From Corynebacterium riegelii (GTDB lineage: Bacteria; Actinomycetota; Actinomycetes; Mycobacteriales; Mycobacteriaceae), in the NCBI RefSeq assembly GCF_016728505.1, contig NZ_CP068159.1:1116001-1180000 (forward strand): a DNA stretch of 64,000 nt, read 5' to 3'. Positions 44,419 to 52,661 of this stretch are shown here, piece after piece. The position numbers were made by a program, and so were the translations under genes. Every line of letters begins with the position of its first letter. Position 1 is the first letter of the stretch. The notes under the pieces were generated by a model. It was not told the origin of the DNA. It did no database searches and saw only the letters and a program-made list of their open reading frames with translations.

Positions 44419-45917
44419 GCAGCTCCGAAGGAACCACAAAGCCCAAGAAATCCCTGGCAGCCGGTATGGAGGGCTACCGGCCGGTGCATCGTTTAACGCC
44501 GCTTCTTCGCGTATGGACGTTCGGCGTTGCCCTTGTCACCATCGCCCTGTTCAACTTCACCAAGCCGGTATTTCGCTGGTTGAAGGAAGAAAACGTTGGC
44601 GTTATCGAAGTGGCGTGGGCGCTCGGCGGGCTGGTGGCGGCCCTGCTGGTGATCTTTGGGATTTCGCAGATCTGGTGGCGTCGCAGTGGCTTCAAGCTTG
44701 ATAACGAAGCGGTGGAAACCCGCCGCGGCGTGCTCACCAACGAGGTCCGCACTGTGCGATACGACCGCATGCAAGCAGTAGACGTGGTGGAGTCGTTTGC
44801 GCCGAGGTTGGCCGGGTTGGCGTCGGTACGCATCGAAGCTGCAGGTAGCGCCTCGGCTGGCTTGGACATTATGTACCTGCCGCTTGAAGAGGCCGAGGAG
44901 GTGCGCAGGGAGATCCTGCGCCACATCAGGGCGACGCAGCCGGATAGCAAGATTGGCAGAAAGGTCAGCGGGGAAGACGGGGACGATGGGGACGGCAGCC
45001 GCGAGCTGGTGCCGCCGATTCCCATCCAGCGCTCCCTGGTTGGTACGGCATTTCAGATGTCCGCACTGATCACCCTGGCGTGGGCGGTGGTGCCGATCAT
45101 GACAGACCTGACCATGGCCGCAATTTTGCCTGTGGCCATTGGTTTCTTGCCGCGGATTTGGCGCACGATTGACCAGTCGTGGCGCTTTACCTCTTCCACC
45201 GACGGCAACATGTTCTACCTCACCTACGGCCTGGCCAATAGGCGAAGCCAGTCGGTGCCGCGCGACCGCGTACACGCAGTCCAGGTGCGCCAGCCCATGT
45301 TCTGGCGTCTCTTCGGCTGGTGGACGGTCTCCGTCGTGGTGGCGGGCTATGGCTCGGAGGGAAACAAATCCACTGGCACCTCGAAGCTTTTGCCGATTGG
45401 CACCTGGCAGCAGGCGCGCGATGTTGTGGACGCGTTGGGGCCTTTGACTTTCGACGAGTTGATCGACCTCAGCAACGTCGATTACCGCTCACCGCGTAAC
45501 GCACGTTGGGTTTCGCCCATTGACTGGAAACGCCAAACGGTCAAGGTGCGTCCAGGTGTTGTGGCCGTGACCGCAGGCACGATCGGGCGTTGGTACCAGA
45601 TGGTTGAGACCCCGCACATTCAGGAACTCAGCTTTGAACGTGGCGTGATCCAGCGCCGCCTCGGACTGGCCGGCGTGGACTTGGATCTGGTGCCGGGTGC
45701 GTTCTCCATGTCTTGCCGGGACATGCGTGTTGAAGATGCCATTGAACTGGTAAACACGCTGCGGGCACGCGAGCTGCCACCGATGCAGCCTGTAGCCTTG
45801 CCGCATGACAGTGAATTATCCGGTGAAGACCCCGGTAGAGACCCCGGCAGTGCTCTCGACGAACATAGCGAAGCCGCAACCAGACCCAGGTGGCCAGAAC
45901 AGGCGCAGCGGGATTGA
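44415..45917 (+). CDS. PH (bPH2) domain membrane protein, large subunit (YdbT-like)
   Basis: 500 residues with four transmembrane helices in two pairs and two or three PH domains (RRGVLTNEVRTVRYDRMQAV; YGLANRRSQSVPRDRVHAVQ; TAGTIGRWYQMVETPHIQEL). An acidic cytoplasmic linker follows the first domain (GEDGDDGDGS). The last 38 codons overlap the start of the MOSC gene in another frame; the true end may still be at 45917. Confidence 0.85.
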   Translation: MSSSEGTTKPKKSLAAGMEGYRPVHRLTPLLRVWTFGVALVTIALFNFTKPVFRWLKEENVGVIEVAWALGGLVAALLVIFGISQIWWRRSGFKLDNEAVETRRGVLTNEVRTVRYDRMQAVDVVESFAPRLAGLASVRIEAAGSASAGLDIMYLPLEEAEEVRREILRHIRATQPDSKIGRKVSGEDGDDGDGSRELVPPIPIQRSLVGTAFQMSALITLAWAVVPIMTDLTMAAILPVAIGFLPRIWRTIDQSWRFTSSTDGNMFYLTYGLANRRSQSVPRDRVHAVQVRQPMFWRLFGWWTVSVVVAGYGSEGNKSTGTSKLLPIGTWQQARDVVDALGPLTFDELIDLSNVDYRSPRNARWVSPIDWKRQTVKVRPGVVAVTAGTIGRWYQMVETPHIQELSFERGVIQRRLGLAGVDLDLVPGAFSMSCRDMRVEDAIELVNTLRARELPPMQPVALPHDSELSGEDPGRDPGSALDEHSEAATRPRWPEQAQRD

Positions 45918-46485
45918 GAAGGTTGTCGCGGATGAAATCGTGGTGACTATCCCCGGCCCGGATTACGGTGACGGCTCCGGCGTAGTCGGCGACCATGTTG
46001 GGGACATGAAACACCACGGCGGCCAGCAAAAGGCCATCTACGCGTACTCGCGTGAATGCCTAGACAGCTGGGAGCGTGAACTCGGCCGCAGCCTGCCCAA
46101 TGGCATGTTCGGCGAAAACCTCACCACCAGCGGCATCGTGTGGGCCAACGTGCTGTTGAACCAGCGTTTCCGTATCGGTGAGGTGGAGCTGGAAGTCAGC
46201 GTGCCGCGCAGCCCGTGCCGCACGTTCGCCGCATGGATGGGGGAGCCGGGCTGGGTTCGACGCTTCGCCGAATCCGGTGACTGTGGCTGCTACTTCCGCG
46301 TCAACCAAGAAGGCGTTATCCGCCCCGGCGACGCAATCGAGGCACTAGACACCCCGGAGCACGGGTTCACCATGGGCGAAGCCTTCGCGGCCTGGATGGG
46401 GGACGCAGACTTGGCTCGGCGCATGTGGGAACTGAACATCCTGCCGCCGCTGTATCAGGAGCGCTACGGCAAACGCTTTGGGTAG
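45805..46485 (+). CDS. MOSC-domain protein (YiiM-like)
   Basis: 226 residues. It has the YiiM-type opening TPAVLSTNIAKPQ, DHVGDMKHHGGQQKAIYAYS (core of the MOSC fold), FGENLTTSG, and PRSPCRTFAAWMGEPGWVRR with the conserved Cys that binds molybdenum cofactor in the family. Likely role: 6-N-hydroxylaminopurine or N-hydroxylated base reduction, as for YiiM (inference). It overlaps the preceding gene by 113 bp. Confidence 0.85.
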   Translation: MTVNYPVKTPVETPAVLSTNIAKPQPDPGGQNRRSGIEKVVADEIVVTIPGPDYGDGSGVVGDHVGDMKHHGGQQKAIYAYSRECLDSWERELGRSLPNGMFGENLTTSGIVWANVLLNQRFRIGEVELEVSVPRSPCRTFAAWMGEPGWVRRFAESGDCGCYFRVNQEGVIRPGDAIEALDTPEHGFTMGEAFAAWMGDADLARRMWELNILPPLYQERYGKRFG

Positions 46486-46494
46486 CGTGATGCC

Positions 46495-46761
46495 ATGAAG
46501 GTGAGAATTGATTCCGAGGGGCGAGTACGTATTCCCAAAGCCATAAGGGAGGCTGTCGGACTCGTACCAGGTTCTACTGTCGAGATCACGGAATATGGCG
46601 GGGGCATAACCATCCTGCCAGGTGGACCGACAGCCGCAATCGAAGAAGGTCCGAATGGCTTCTCGGTAGCACGTGGTTCCACAGCCTTGACTGAGGAGGA
46701 AATCACAGTCCTTATTTGTTATGACCACGGGTTTAGTAACGCCGTGGTGAGTAACCGGTAA
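46495..46761 (+). pseudogene. AbrB/MazE-type antitoxin-like protein, truncated
   Basis: Residues 1-45 are a clear SpoVT-AbrB DNA-binding domain (MKVRIDSEGRVRIPKAIREA, STVEITEYGGGITILPGG), as in VapB/MazE antitoxins. After ALTEEEI the frame changes to unrelated sequence (TVLICYDHGFSNAVVSNR) at about 46705, next to the istB relic. The toxin gene that would follow is gone. Confidence 0.7.
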
Positions 46762-46807
46762 CGCCCGGGTGAGTTTCGAGTAACACTCGGGCGTGGACCA
46801 GGGTCAG

Positions 46808-47056
46808 CTACTGGGTGTTGGTCTCTAGGCGCATGTTCGGTCCTTCCAACGTGATGATCTCAGCGCCAACGACAAGTCGGTTGAGGATCGACTCAGCGAT
46901 GACAGCATCGGGGATGGATTTTTACCACTCATCGAGTGTGAACTGAGAAGTCACAATTGTTGATCCCCGGTGTTCGCGCTCAGCAAGAATGTTGAGCAGC
47001 TGGTGTGCTGTTGCAGCTTCGATCGGCGTTGTTGGAAAGTCATCAAGCACCAGGAC
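46808..47056 (-). pseudogene. istB: istB relic (IS21 family), 3' part with an internal stop
   Basis: The minus strand reads VLVLDDFPTTPIEAATAHQL, LNILAERE, STIVTSQFTLDEW, a TAA, then KSIPDAVIAESILNRLVVGA and EIITLEGPNMRLETNTQ. This is the C-terminal part of an IstB like the intact one at 62095-62862, with TAC (Tyr) changed to TAA. Its 5' part is missing. The insertion truncated the genes on both sides. Confidence 0.85.
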
Positions 47057-47274
47057 GCTTCAGTACAACTTCGACGAACCTGTGGTTGGGCATCGCTGTC
47101 AATGTCACGAATTACCTGCCAAAGCGAGGCTATCCGATCATCGTTCACTGAAACAGGACTCGCTGCCTGCAATGAGGGGCGTTCGCTTGCCAAAATCCGC
47201 GACGGATTAAACAAAAGTCCCATAGCAGTAGTAATAGCAAGCAAAAACGCGACGGTTTTCTTCCTCACTGCCAC
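47057..47274 (-). pseudogene. Secreted protein, N-terminal fragment
   Basis: GTG 47274 follows GGGAGAG. The product has a signal peptide (VRKKTVAFLLAITTAMGLLF ... ILAS) and about 45 further residues (SLQAASPVSVNDDRIASLWQ) before it runs into the istB relic at 47056. No family recognised. Confidence 0.5.
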
Positions 47275-47426
47275 AGTTTTTAGCTCTCCCTTATGGCTGC
47301 TCAATCCATCGGATGGAACTTTCCAAATTAGAAAGCACAGTGTTGTAACCTTTATCAAACCTTAGCACTGTGCTTCGTCATCATCAACAGCTCAAGTAAA
47401 AGCTAGAGATAGCACAAATCATTTGC

Positions 47427-47750
47427 TTAATCACTGTTTTGAATAGACCTCTTCTCATGAAGAAAAAGAAGAACAAAAAGAAGAACTGCACTAGCTATAC
47501 CTAGCAACGCAGCGTAAAAGAGGTCTTCTGGACTAAAATACGCTAACCAGATTAATAGAAAAGGAACGGCAATCATGAGGATTGAAGCCCTTTCTGCCTT
47601 GGACGATGCTTTGAAAGGAATCCTGGACACGATCATAAACGAGACCAGCAGAAGAACAGGGATGAGTGCAAACCATAATTCTCCCAAAGTTACGAAGTAG
47701 AGAAATACTCCAAAAAGCAGTGAGACCGTTGCTGTTCGCCAAACTTTCAT
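47427..47750 (-). CDS. Small integral membrane protein
   Basis: 107 residues with four hydrophobic segments (TVSLLFGVFLYFVTLGELWF, ALIPVLLLVSFMIVS, ILMIAVPFLLIWLAYF, ALLGIASAVLLFVLLFL) in two pairs. No family recognised. It lies downstream of the Cys-rich peptide relic on the same strand, so an immunity-type role is conceivable (inference). Confidence 0.6.
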   Translation of the reverse strand: MKVWRTATVSLLFGVFLYFVTLGELWFALIPVLLLVSFMIVSRIPFKASSKAERASILMIAVPFLLIWLAYFSPEDLFYAALLGIASAVLLFVLLFLHEKRSIQNSD

Positions 47751-47805
47751 AATGGCTTCCTTACCTCTATGGCATCTGCAATGCTTAAATCACCACCAAG
47801 GACTC

Positions 47806-48071
47806 TTAACGCCTTGCACCCCCGCAAACCCGCTCTTTGGCACCATTACAACCAAACATAGCGATAAGCCCGAGGATACCAGCGCAAGCAAGACCTCCAA
47901 TACCGGTAGTTCCTAGAAGCGCACAGGCGATCGCCCCCCGGTGCCACCACCGACAGCACACAAGGATTCGACAGAGCGAATGCAGGCATCATAAGCAGTG
48001 CCATATTGAAGACTAGGCTGCTCGTACTGGGTACGGGTAATATTTCCAGACTGATCAACTGCACCTTGAGG
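47806..48071 (-). pseudogene. Cys-rich hydrophobic peptide (bacteriocin-like?), frameshifted
   Basis: One frame reads NITRTQYEQPSLQYGTAYDA then CIRSVESLCAVGGGTGG. A run of six G residues follows at about 47938. If one more G is assumed, the sequence continues GAIACALLGTTGIGGLACAG, ILGLIAMFGCNGAKERVCGG and ARR-stop. The combined product has seven cysteines and a Gly-rich hydrophobic C-terminal half, as in secreted bacteriocin-like peptides. The start is lost near an inverted repeat at 48083. Assignment is speculative. Confidence 0.4.
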
Positions 48072-48082
48072 TTACCCTCGTT

Positions 48083-48120
48083 TAGTGGACACCCAACTTG
48101 TACGGATGTTGTGTCCACTT
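48083..48120. repeat. Inverted repeat, probable abutted IS ends
   Basis: TAGTGGACAC and GTGTCCACT face each other across 18 nt. GTGGACAC-type ends occur in several IS families, so this may be the footprint of a lost element. From 48121 to 48279 I see no gene. Confidence 0.4.
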
Positions 48121-48279
48121 AGATCCATGCTTAAGCAGCTTACGACGGACTGATTGCCATTACTGCTGTCGAGAATGGGGGCACGTTAGCAAGCTTGGAT
48201 CTGCGGGCAGTGGATACTTACTTTGGTTTGGGGCTGTGGTTGAGCTAATTCCAAGCTGACCAAATCGCTTTCTGCCTGC

Positions 48280-48762
48280 TTACACGCCGCCGGCGAAACC
48301 GTGCTGACGCCAGGCCTCAAACAGGGCGATGGATGCACTGTTGGTCAGGTTCATGGAGCGGCGGCTAGGTAGCATGGGGATGCGCACGCGGTCGGTGACC
48401 AGCGGATGGTGGGAGTGCTCGTAGGGCAAGCCGGTGGGTTCGGTGCCGAAGAGCAGCGCGTCGCCTTCGACGTATTCCACCTCGTGAAAGTAGCGGGTGG
48501 CTTGGGTGGTGAAGGCGTAGGTGTGGGGAGCGTTGAGCGTCGATAAGCAAGAGCCCAAATCGGGATGAATCTGCACATCCGCAAGATCATGGTAGTCCAG
48601 CCCGGCGCGCTTGAGATGCTTGTCATCAAAGTTGAAACCGAGCGGCTCCACAAGGTGCAGGGTGGCGCCCGTGTTTGCGGCCAGGCGGATCGCGTTGCCG
48701 GTGTTGCCGGGGATCACGGGGTTGTCAAAAATAATGTGAAACACCTGGCTCAGCCTAGCCAC
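48280..48762 (-). CDS. trmL: tRNA (cytidine(34)-2'-O)-methyltransferase, SPOUT family
   Basis: 160 residues with the SPOUT knot signatures: IIFDNPVIPGNTGNAIRLAA, LLFGTEPTGLP, VRIPMLPSRRSMNLTNSASI. It methylates the wobble nucleotide of leucine tRNAs using SAM. It is divergent from folD with a 26-bp gap between the start codons. Confidence 0.9.
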   Translation of the reverse strand: MARLSQVFHIIFDNPVIPGNTGNAIRLAANTGATLHLVEPLGFNFDDKHLKRAGLDYHDLADVQIHPDLGSCLSTLNAPHTYAFTTQATRYFHEVEYVEGDALLFGTEPTGLPYEHSHHPLVTDRVRIPMLPSRRSMNLTNSASIALFEAWRQHGFAGGV

Positions 48763-48788
48763 TTGCCTGCACTGGTTAGGATAGGACC

Positions 48789-49646
48789 GTGACTGCGATC
48801 AAACTGGACGGCAAACTCTACCGCGAGGAGATTTTCGCGGACCTGAAAACCCGCGTGGAGCGCCTGAAGAGCGACCACGGCATTACCCCGGGCTTGGCCA
48901 CCGTGCTTGTGGGCGATGACCCGGCCAGCCAGAACTACGTGCGGATGAAGCACAAGGACTGCGAAGAGCTGGGCATTGCTTCCATCATGAAGGAGCTGCC
49001 GGGTGACTGCACGCAGGAAGAGCTTGAGAAGCTTATTAGCGAGCTGAATAACGACCCAGCCGTTACCGGCTACATCGTCCAGCTTCCGCTGCCGAAGCAC
49101 CTGGATGAAAACCGTGTCCTGGAGCTGATCGACCCGGATAAGGACGCGGACGGCCTGCACCCGGTGAACCTGGGCAAGCTGGTGCTGGGTGAGCCAGCAC
49201 CACTGCCGTGCACCCCGAACGGCACCATCAAGCTACTGGAGCGCTTCGGCGTGGACCTCAACGGCGCGATTGTGTGCGTGGTGGGCCGCGGCGTGACCGT
49301 GGGGCGCCCGATCTCGCTGATGCTGACCACCCGCGGCGTCAACGCCACCGCAGTGCTCTGCCACACCGGCACCAAGGACCTGGCTGCGGAGACGCGCCGG
49401 GCAGACGTGGTGATTGCGGCTGCCGGTAAGCCGCACATGATCACCGCGGACATGATCAAGGAAGGTGCCGCGCTTGTGGATGTCGGCGTGTCCCGCGTCG
49501 ACGGCAAGACTGTTGGTGACCTGCACCCGGACGTATGGGAGAAGGCCGGTTGGGTCTCTCCGAACCCGGGTGGAGTGGGCCCGATGACGCGTACCTTCTT
49601 GGTGCGCAACATTGTGGAGCGCGCGGAGCGCCAAGCCGGGGTGTAG
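48789..49646 (+). CDS. folD: Bifunctional methylene-THF dehydrogenase/cyclohydrolase
   Basis: 285 residues: catalytic region [19 protein letters not shown] with Tyr and Lys, [39 protein letters not shown], the nucleotide-binding loop [10 protein letters not shown] and NPGGVGPMT. It supplies one-carbon units for purines, formyl-methionine and, via methyl-THF, methionine synthesis. It is followed 7 bp later by a small membrane-protein gene. Confidence 0.95.
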   Translation: MTAIKLDGKLYREEIFADLKTRVERLKSDHGITPGLATVLVGDDPASQNYVRMKHKDCEELGIASIMKELPGDCTQEELEKLISELNNDPAVTGYIVQLPLPKHLDENRVLELIDPDKDADGLHPVNLGKLVLGEPAPLPCTPNGTIKLLERFGVDLNGAIVCVVGRGVTVGRPISLMLTTRGVNATAVLCHTGTKDLAAETRRADVVIAAAGKPHMITADMIKEGAALVDVGVSRVDGKTVGDLHPDVWEKAGWVSPNPGGVGPMTRTFLVRNIVERAERQAGV

Positions 49647-49653
49647 TGGCGTT

Positions 49654-49974
49654 TTGGCCAGTCAGCTGGATAACCCCCACGACATTGGTAACGCGCCGTC
49701 GGCACTCCCGCGGCGTGTGCAGTGGGCAATGACGGCGCTGTTTCTCGCAGGCTTTGTGGCCTCCGGGTTGTTCGCAGCGACCGAGCACTGGCGCCGCGCC
49801 ACCTTCACGCTGGGTGCGGCAATGCTGTGGCTGACAGTGGTGCGCCTAACGTGCGATTCTCAGGTTATCGGCTTGCTGGCTGTGCGCTCCCGGCGTTTCG
49901 ACGCCTTGTTTACCACCGCCCTCGGGGCCGCCATGATGTGGCTGGCGTGGTCGGTGGACGCGCTGGGGTCCTAA
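49654..49974 (+). CDS. DUF3017-like membrane protein
   Basis: About 106 residues from TTG 49654 (LASQLDNPHDIGNAPSALPR), with three hydrophobic helices (AMTALFLAGFVASGLFA, FTLGAAMLWLTVVRL, TTALGAAMMWLAWSVDA). Small proteins of this type follow folD in corynebacteria. The upstream ATG at 49612 lies inside folD and has no ribosome site. Convergent with metX, 14 bp apart. Confidence 0.7.
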   Translation: MASQLDNPHDIGNAPSALPRRVQWAMTALFLAGFVASGLFAATEHWRRATFTLGAAMLWLTVVRLTCDSQVIGLLAVRSRRFDALFTTALGAAMMWLAWSVDALGS

Positions 49975-49988
49975 GCGCTCGGGCCTAG

Positions 49989-51125
49989 CTAGATATCGTA
50001 GGCGCCGTGGGCGACGGCCATGTCGCGTGCAGAAGGCGTTTCTTCCGTCAGCGCGATGAAGTGTCGCAGGATGCGGTCCATTTGGCGTGCTTCTACAAGG
50101 AAGGCGTCGTGGCCGACGGGGGAAGACAGCTTTGACATTGCCAGGAGGTTGCCCAGGTTGCGGGAGATGTGTTCCTGCTGGTGGTAGGGGTACAAAATGT
50201 CCGTGTCCACGCCGACGATCATGGTTGGCACCGTCGACGAGGCCAGTGCCTTGTTCAGCCCGCCTCGCCCGCGGCCGACGTCGTGGCGGTTTAAGGCTTC
50301 GGTAAGTGTGACGTAGCAGGCGGCGTCGAAACGCTGAGTGAGCTTTCTGCCTTGGTGCTCCAGGTAGGACTGGACGGCAAAGCGGTGGTCGTCGGTACGA
50401 AAAGCCCCAAGGGGGTTTTCTCCGGGCTGGGCGCTGGTACCAAAGCGTTCGTCGATCTCCATCTCGCCGCGGTAGGTCAGGTGCGCCACGCGTCGTGCGG
50501 CAGCAAGCCCCGCGTCGGGGGAGCGGCCGGTGCCGTGGTAGTTGCCGCCCTGCCAGTTAGGGTCGTGCGTAATCGAGGTGATCTGCGCAGTCTGAATGCC
50601 AATCTGCCACGCACTTGCGCGCGCGGATACCGCGAGCACCAGCGCGTAATCCACCTGCTCCGGGAACATCAGCGTCCACTCTAGGACGCGGGCGCCGCCC
50701 ATGGAGCCGCCAACGATGGCGTGCACGCGGGAGATGCCAAGCGCTTCAAAAAACGCTTGCTCCGCATGCACCATGTCGCGGATAGAGATCGCCGGAAAGC
50801 GAGATCCCCACACCCCGCCGTCGGGGTGCTGGCTTGCAGGGCCGGTCGAGCCGTAGCAAGAACCCAAAGCATTCGTGCAGATCACGCACCACTTGTCTGT
50901 GTCCAGTGCCTTGCCTGGGCCGACGGCTTCGCACCACCAGTCGGTGGCATCCGAATCGCCGGTGAGAGCGTGCTCCACAACGATGATGTTGTTTTTGCCG
51001 TGAGGGTCTCCGCGGAACTCACCCCACCGCTGGTACGCAATCTGCACGTCAGCGATTGTGGCGCCGGCTTCGGTGGTGACATCTCCGATGCCGACGGTTG
51101 TAATCTCGCCTTCCGGGCCGAGCAT
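49989..51125 (-). CDS. metX: Homoserine O-acetyltransferase
   Basis: 378 residues, alpha/beta hydrolase fold with nucleophile AIVGGSMGGARVLEW (Ser), Asp in VGVDTDILYPYHQQ and His in VGHDAFLVE; the substrate pocket motif NALGSCYGSTGP is present. It makes O-acetylhomoserine from homoserine and acetyl-CoA, the first step of methionine synthesis. Its ATG directly follows the metY stop, so the two form an operon. Confidence 0.94.
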   Translation of the reverse strand: MLGPEGEITTVGIGDVTTEAGATIADVQIAYQRWGEFRGDPHGKNNIIVVEHALTGDSDATDWWCEAVGPGKALDTDKWCVICTNALGSCYGSTGPASQHPDGGVWGSRFPAISIRDMVHAEQAFFEALGISRVHAIVGGSMGGARVLEWTLMFPEQVDYALVLAVSARASAWQIGIQTAQITSITHDPNWQGGNYHGTGRSPDAGLAAARRVAHLTYRGEMEIDERFGTSAQPGENPLGAFRTDDHRFAVQSYLEHQGRKLTQRFDAACYVTLTEALNRHDVGRGRGGLNKALASSTVPTMIVGVDTDILYPYHQQEHISRNLGNLLAMSKLSSPVGHDAFLVEARQMDRILRHFIALTEETPSARDMAVAHGAYDI

Positions 51126-52457
51126 TTAGACCGCCGCGAAGCCGCGCTCGAGGTCTGCGATGATGTCTGCAACATCCTCGATGCCCACTGACAAACGCAC
51201 CGTTGCCTGCGTAATGCCAGCGCGCGCAAGGCCTGCGGCATCCGACTGGGAGTGCGTGGTGGAGGCCGGGTGGACAACTAGTGAGCGCACGTCACCAATA
51301 TTGGCCACGTTGGAGTGCAGCTTCAGCGCGTCAATGAAGCGCCATGCCGCCGCGCGGTCGTCTGGGTCGCCCGCAACATCAAAACTGAGCACCGAGCCGG
51401 TGTAGGCCAGCCCCAGCTTCTCCTTCGTTGCCTTGTACGGGGAGTCATCCAGGCCGGCATAGTTGACCTTGGCTACCTTGTCATGGCCTGCGAGGAACTC
51501 TGCCACCTTCTTGGCGTTCGCATTATGCTTCTCGACGCGCAACGCCAACGTATCAATACCCTGCAGCGCAACCCACGCGTTGAATGGGGAGATCGCAGCA
51601 CCCGTGTCACGCAGGATACCGGCGCGGGCGCGCAGTGCGAATGCCGGAGCGCCGAGGTCGGCGTACTTCAGGCCGTGGTACGCGGGATCCGGGGTGGTGA
51701 ACAGCGGGAAGACGTCCTTGCCGTCGCGCTGGACGGTCCAGTCGAACTTGCCGCCGTCTACGATCGCGCCACCGATGGCGGCGCCGTTGCCGGTGTAGAA
51801 CTTCGTGGTGGACAGCACCACAATGTCTGCTCCCAGCTCAAGCGGGCGCACGACCGCAGCGGTAGCCATGGTGTTATCCACAATTAGCGGCACCTGGTTG
51901 TTGTGCGCGACATCCGCAATAGCTGGGATGTCCAGCACGTCTGCGATCGGGTTGCCGAAGGTTTCGCCGTAAAACGCCTTCGTGTTCGGCTGCACGGCGG
52001 CCTGCCAGCTTTCCGGGTCATCCGGGTTGTCTACAAACGTGAATGCAATGCCCAGCTTCGGCAGCGTGTGCTGGAACAAGGTTTCCGTGCCGCCGTAGAG
52101 GCGCGGAGAAGTGACAATGTGGTCGCCCGCCTGGGCAAGGGTAAGAATCGCCGCGGTTTCGGCAGCCATGCCGGAGCCGAATGCGGTTGCCGCAACGCCG
52201 CCCTCAAGAGAGGCCAGGCGGTCTTCCAGCGCCTGCTGGGTCGGGTTGGTAATGCGGGTGTAGATCGGGCCCGCGTCCGAGAGGTTAAAACGGTTCTCCG
52301 CATGCTGTGCGTCGTCGAAGACATAGCTGGTGGTCATGTAAATCGGCTGGTTGCGTGCCGCGAAGTCTTGGTCCAGCTGCTGGCCGGCGTGGATGGCGCG
52401 GGTGCCAAAAGACCACTCGTTTGCGTTGGAATTGTCGTAGCTTTGCTTCGTTGTCAT
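51126..52457 (-). CDS. metY: O-acetylhomoserine sulfhydrylase
   Basis: 443 residues from ATG 52457 (MTTKQSYDNSNANEWSFGTR). PLP enzyme of the Cys/Met family, with the Lys in VVLSTTKFYTGNGAAIGG, DNTMATAAVVRPLELGADI and the C-terminal SLVVHPASTTHSQ. It turns O-acetylhomoserine plus sulfide into homocysteine. A TAGAC-N6-GTACA site lies 34 bp upstream. It is the first gene of the metY-metX operon. Confidence 0.94.
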   Translation of the reverse strand: MTTKQSYDNSNANEWSFGTRAIHAGQQLDQDFAARNQPIYMTTSYVFDDAQHAENRFNLSDAGPIYTRITNPTQQALEDRLASLEGGVAATAFGSGMAAETAAILTLAQAGDHIVTSPRLYGGTETLFQHTLPKLGIAFTFVDNPDDPESWQAAVQPNTKAFYGETFGNPIADVLDIPAIADVAHNNQVPLIVDNTMATAAVVRPLELGADIVVLSTTKFYTGNGAAIGGAIVDGGKFDWTVQRDGKDVFPLFTTPDPAYHGLKYADLGAPAFALRARAGILRDTGAAISPFNAWVALQGIDTLALRVEKHNANAKKVAEFLAGHDKVAKVNYAGLDDSPYKATKEKLGLAYTGSVLSFDVAGDPDDRAAAWRFIDALKLHSNVANIGDVRSLVVHPASTTHSQSDAAGLARAGITQATVRLSVGIEDVADIIADLERGFAAV

Positions 52458-52490
52458 GCAGGACAATGTAGCCCGCTTTGTCTGGCAATG

Positions 52491-52506
52491 TGTACCAAGC
52501 TGTCTA
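52491..52506 (-). promoter_or_regulatory. McbR-like operator upstream of metY
   Basis: On the minus strand TAGACAGCTTGGTACA matches TAGAC-N6-GTCTA at 8 of 10 fixed positions and shares the GTACA arm with the site before metQ. Confidence 0.68.
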
Positions 52507-52661
52507 TCTTGCGAGTTGAGGGCGTGAATAAAAATCATGCAAATAGCCCAGCTCGCGATAGTGCACCCTCCGTTCCCGAGACAGTCGATGTGGGCTGGGA
52601 TACGTTAACTAGAACGCATTGTCCGCCCGCCTTTATCGCGCCTGAGTTGAAAGAAGCCTCC

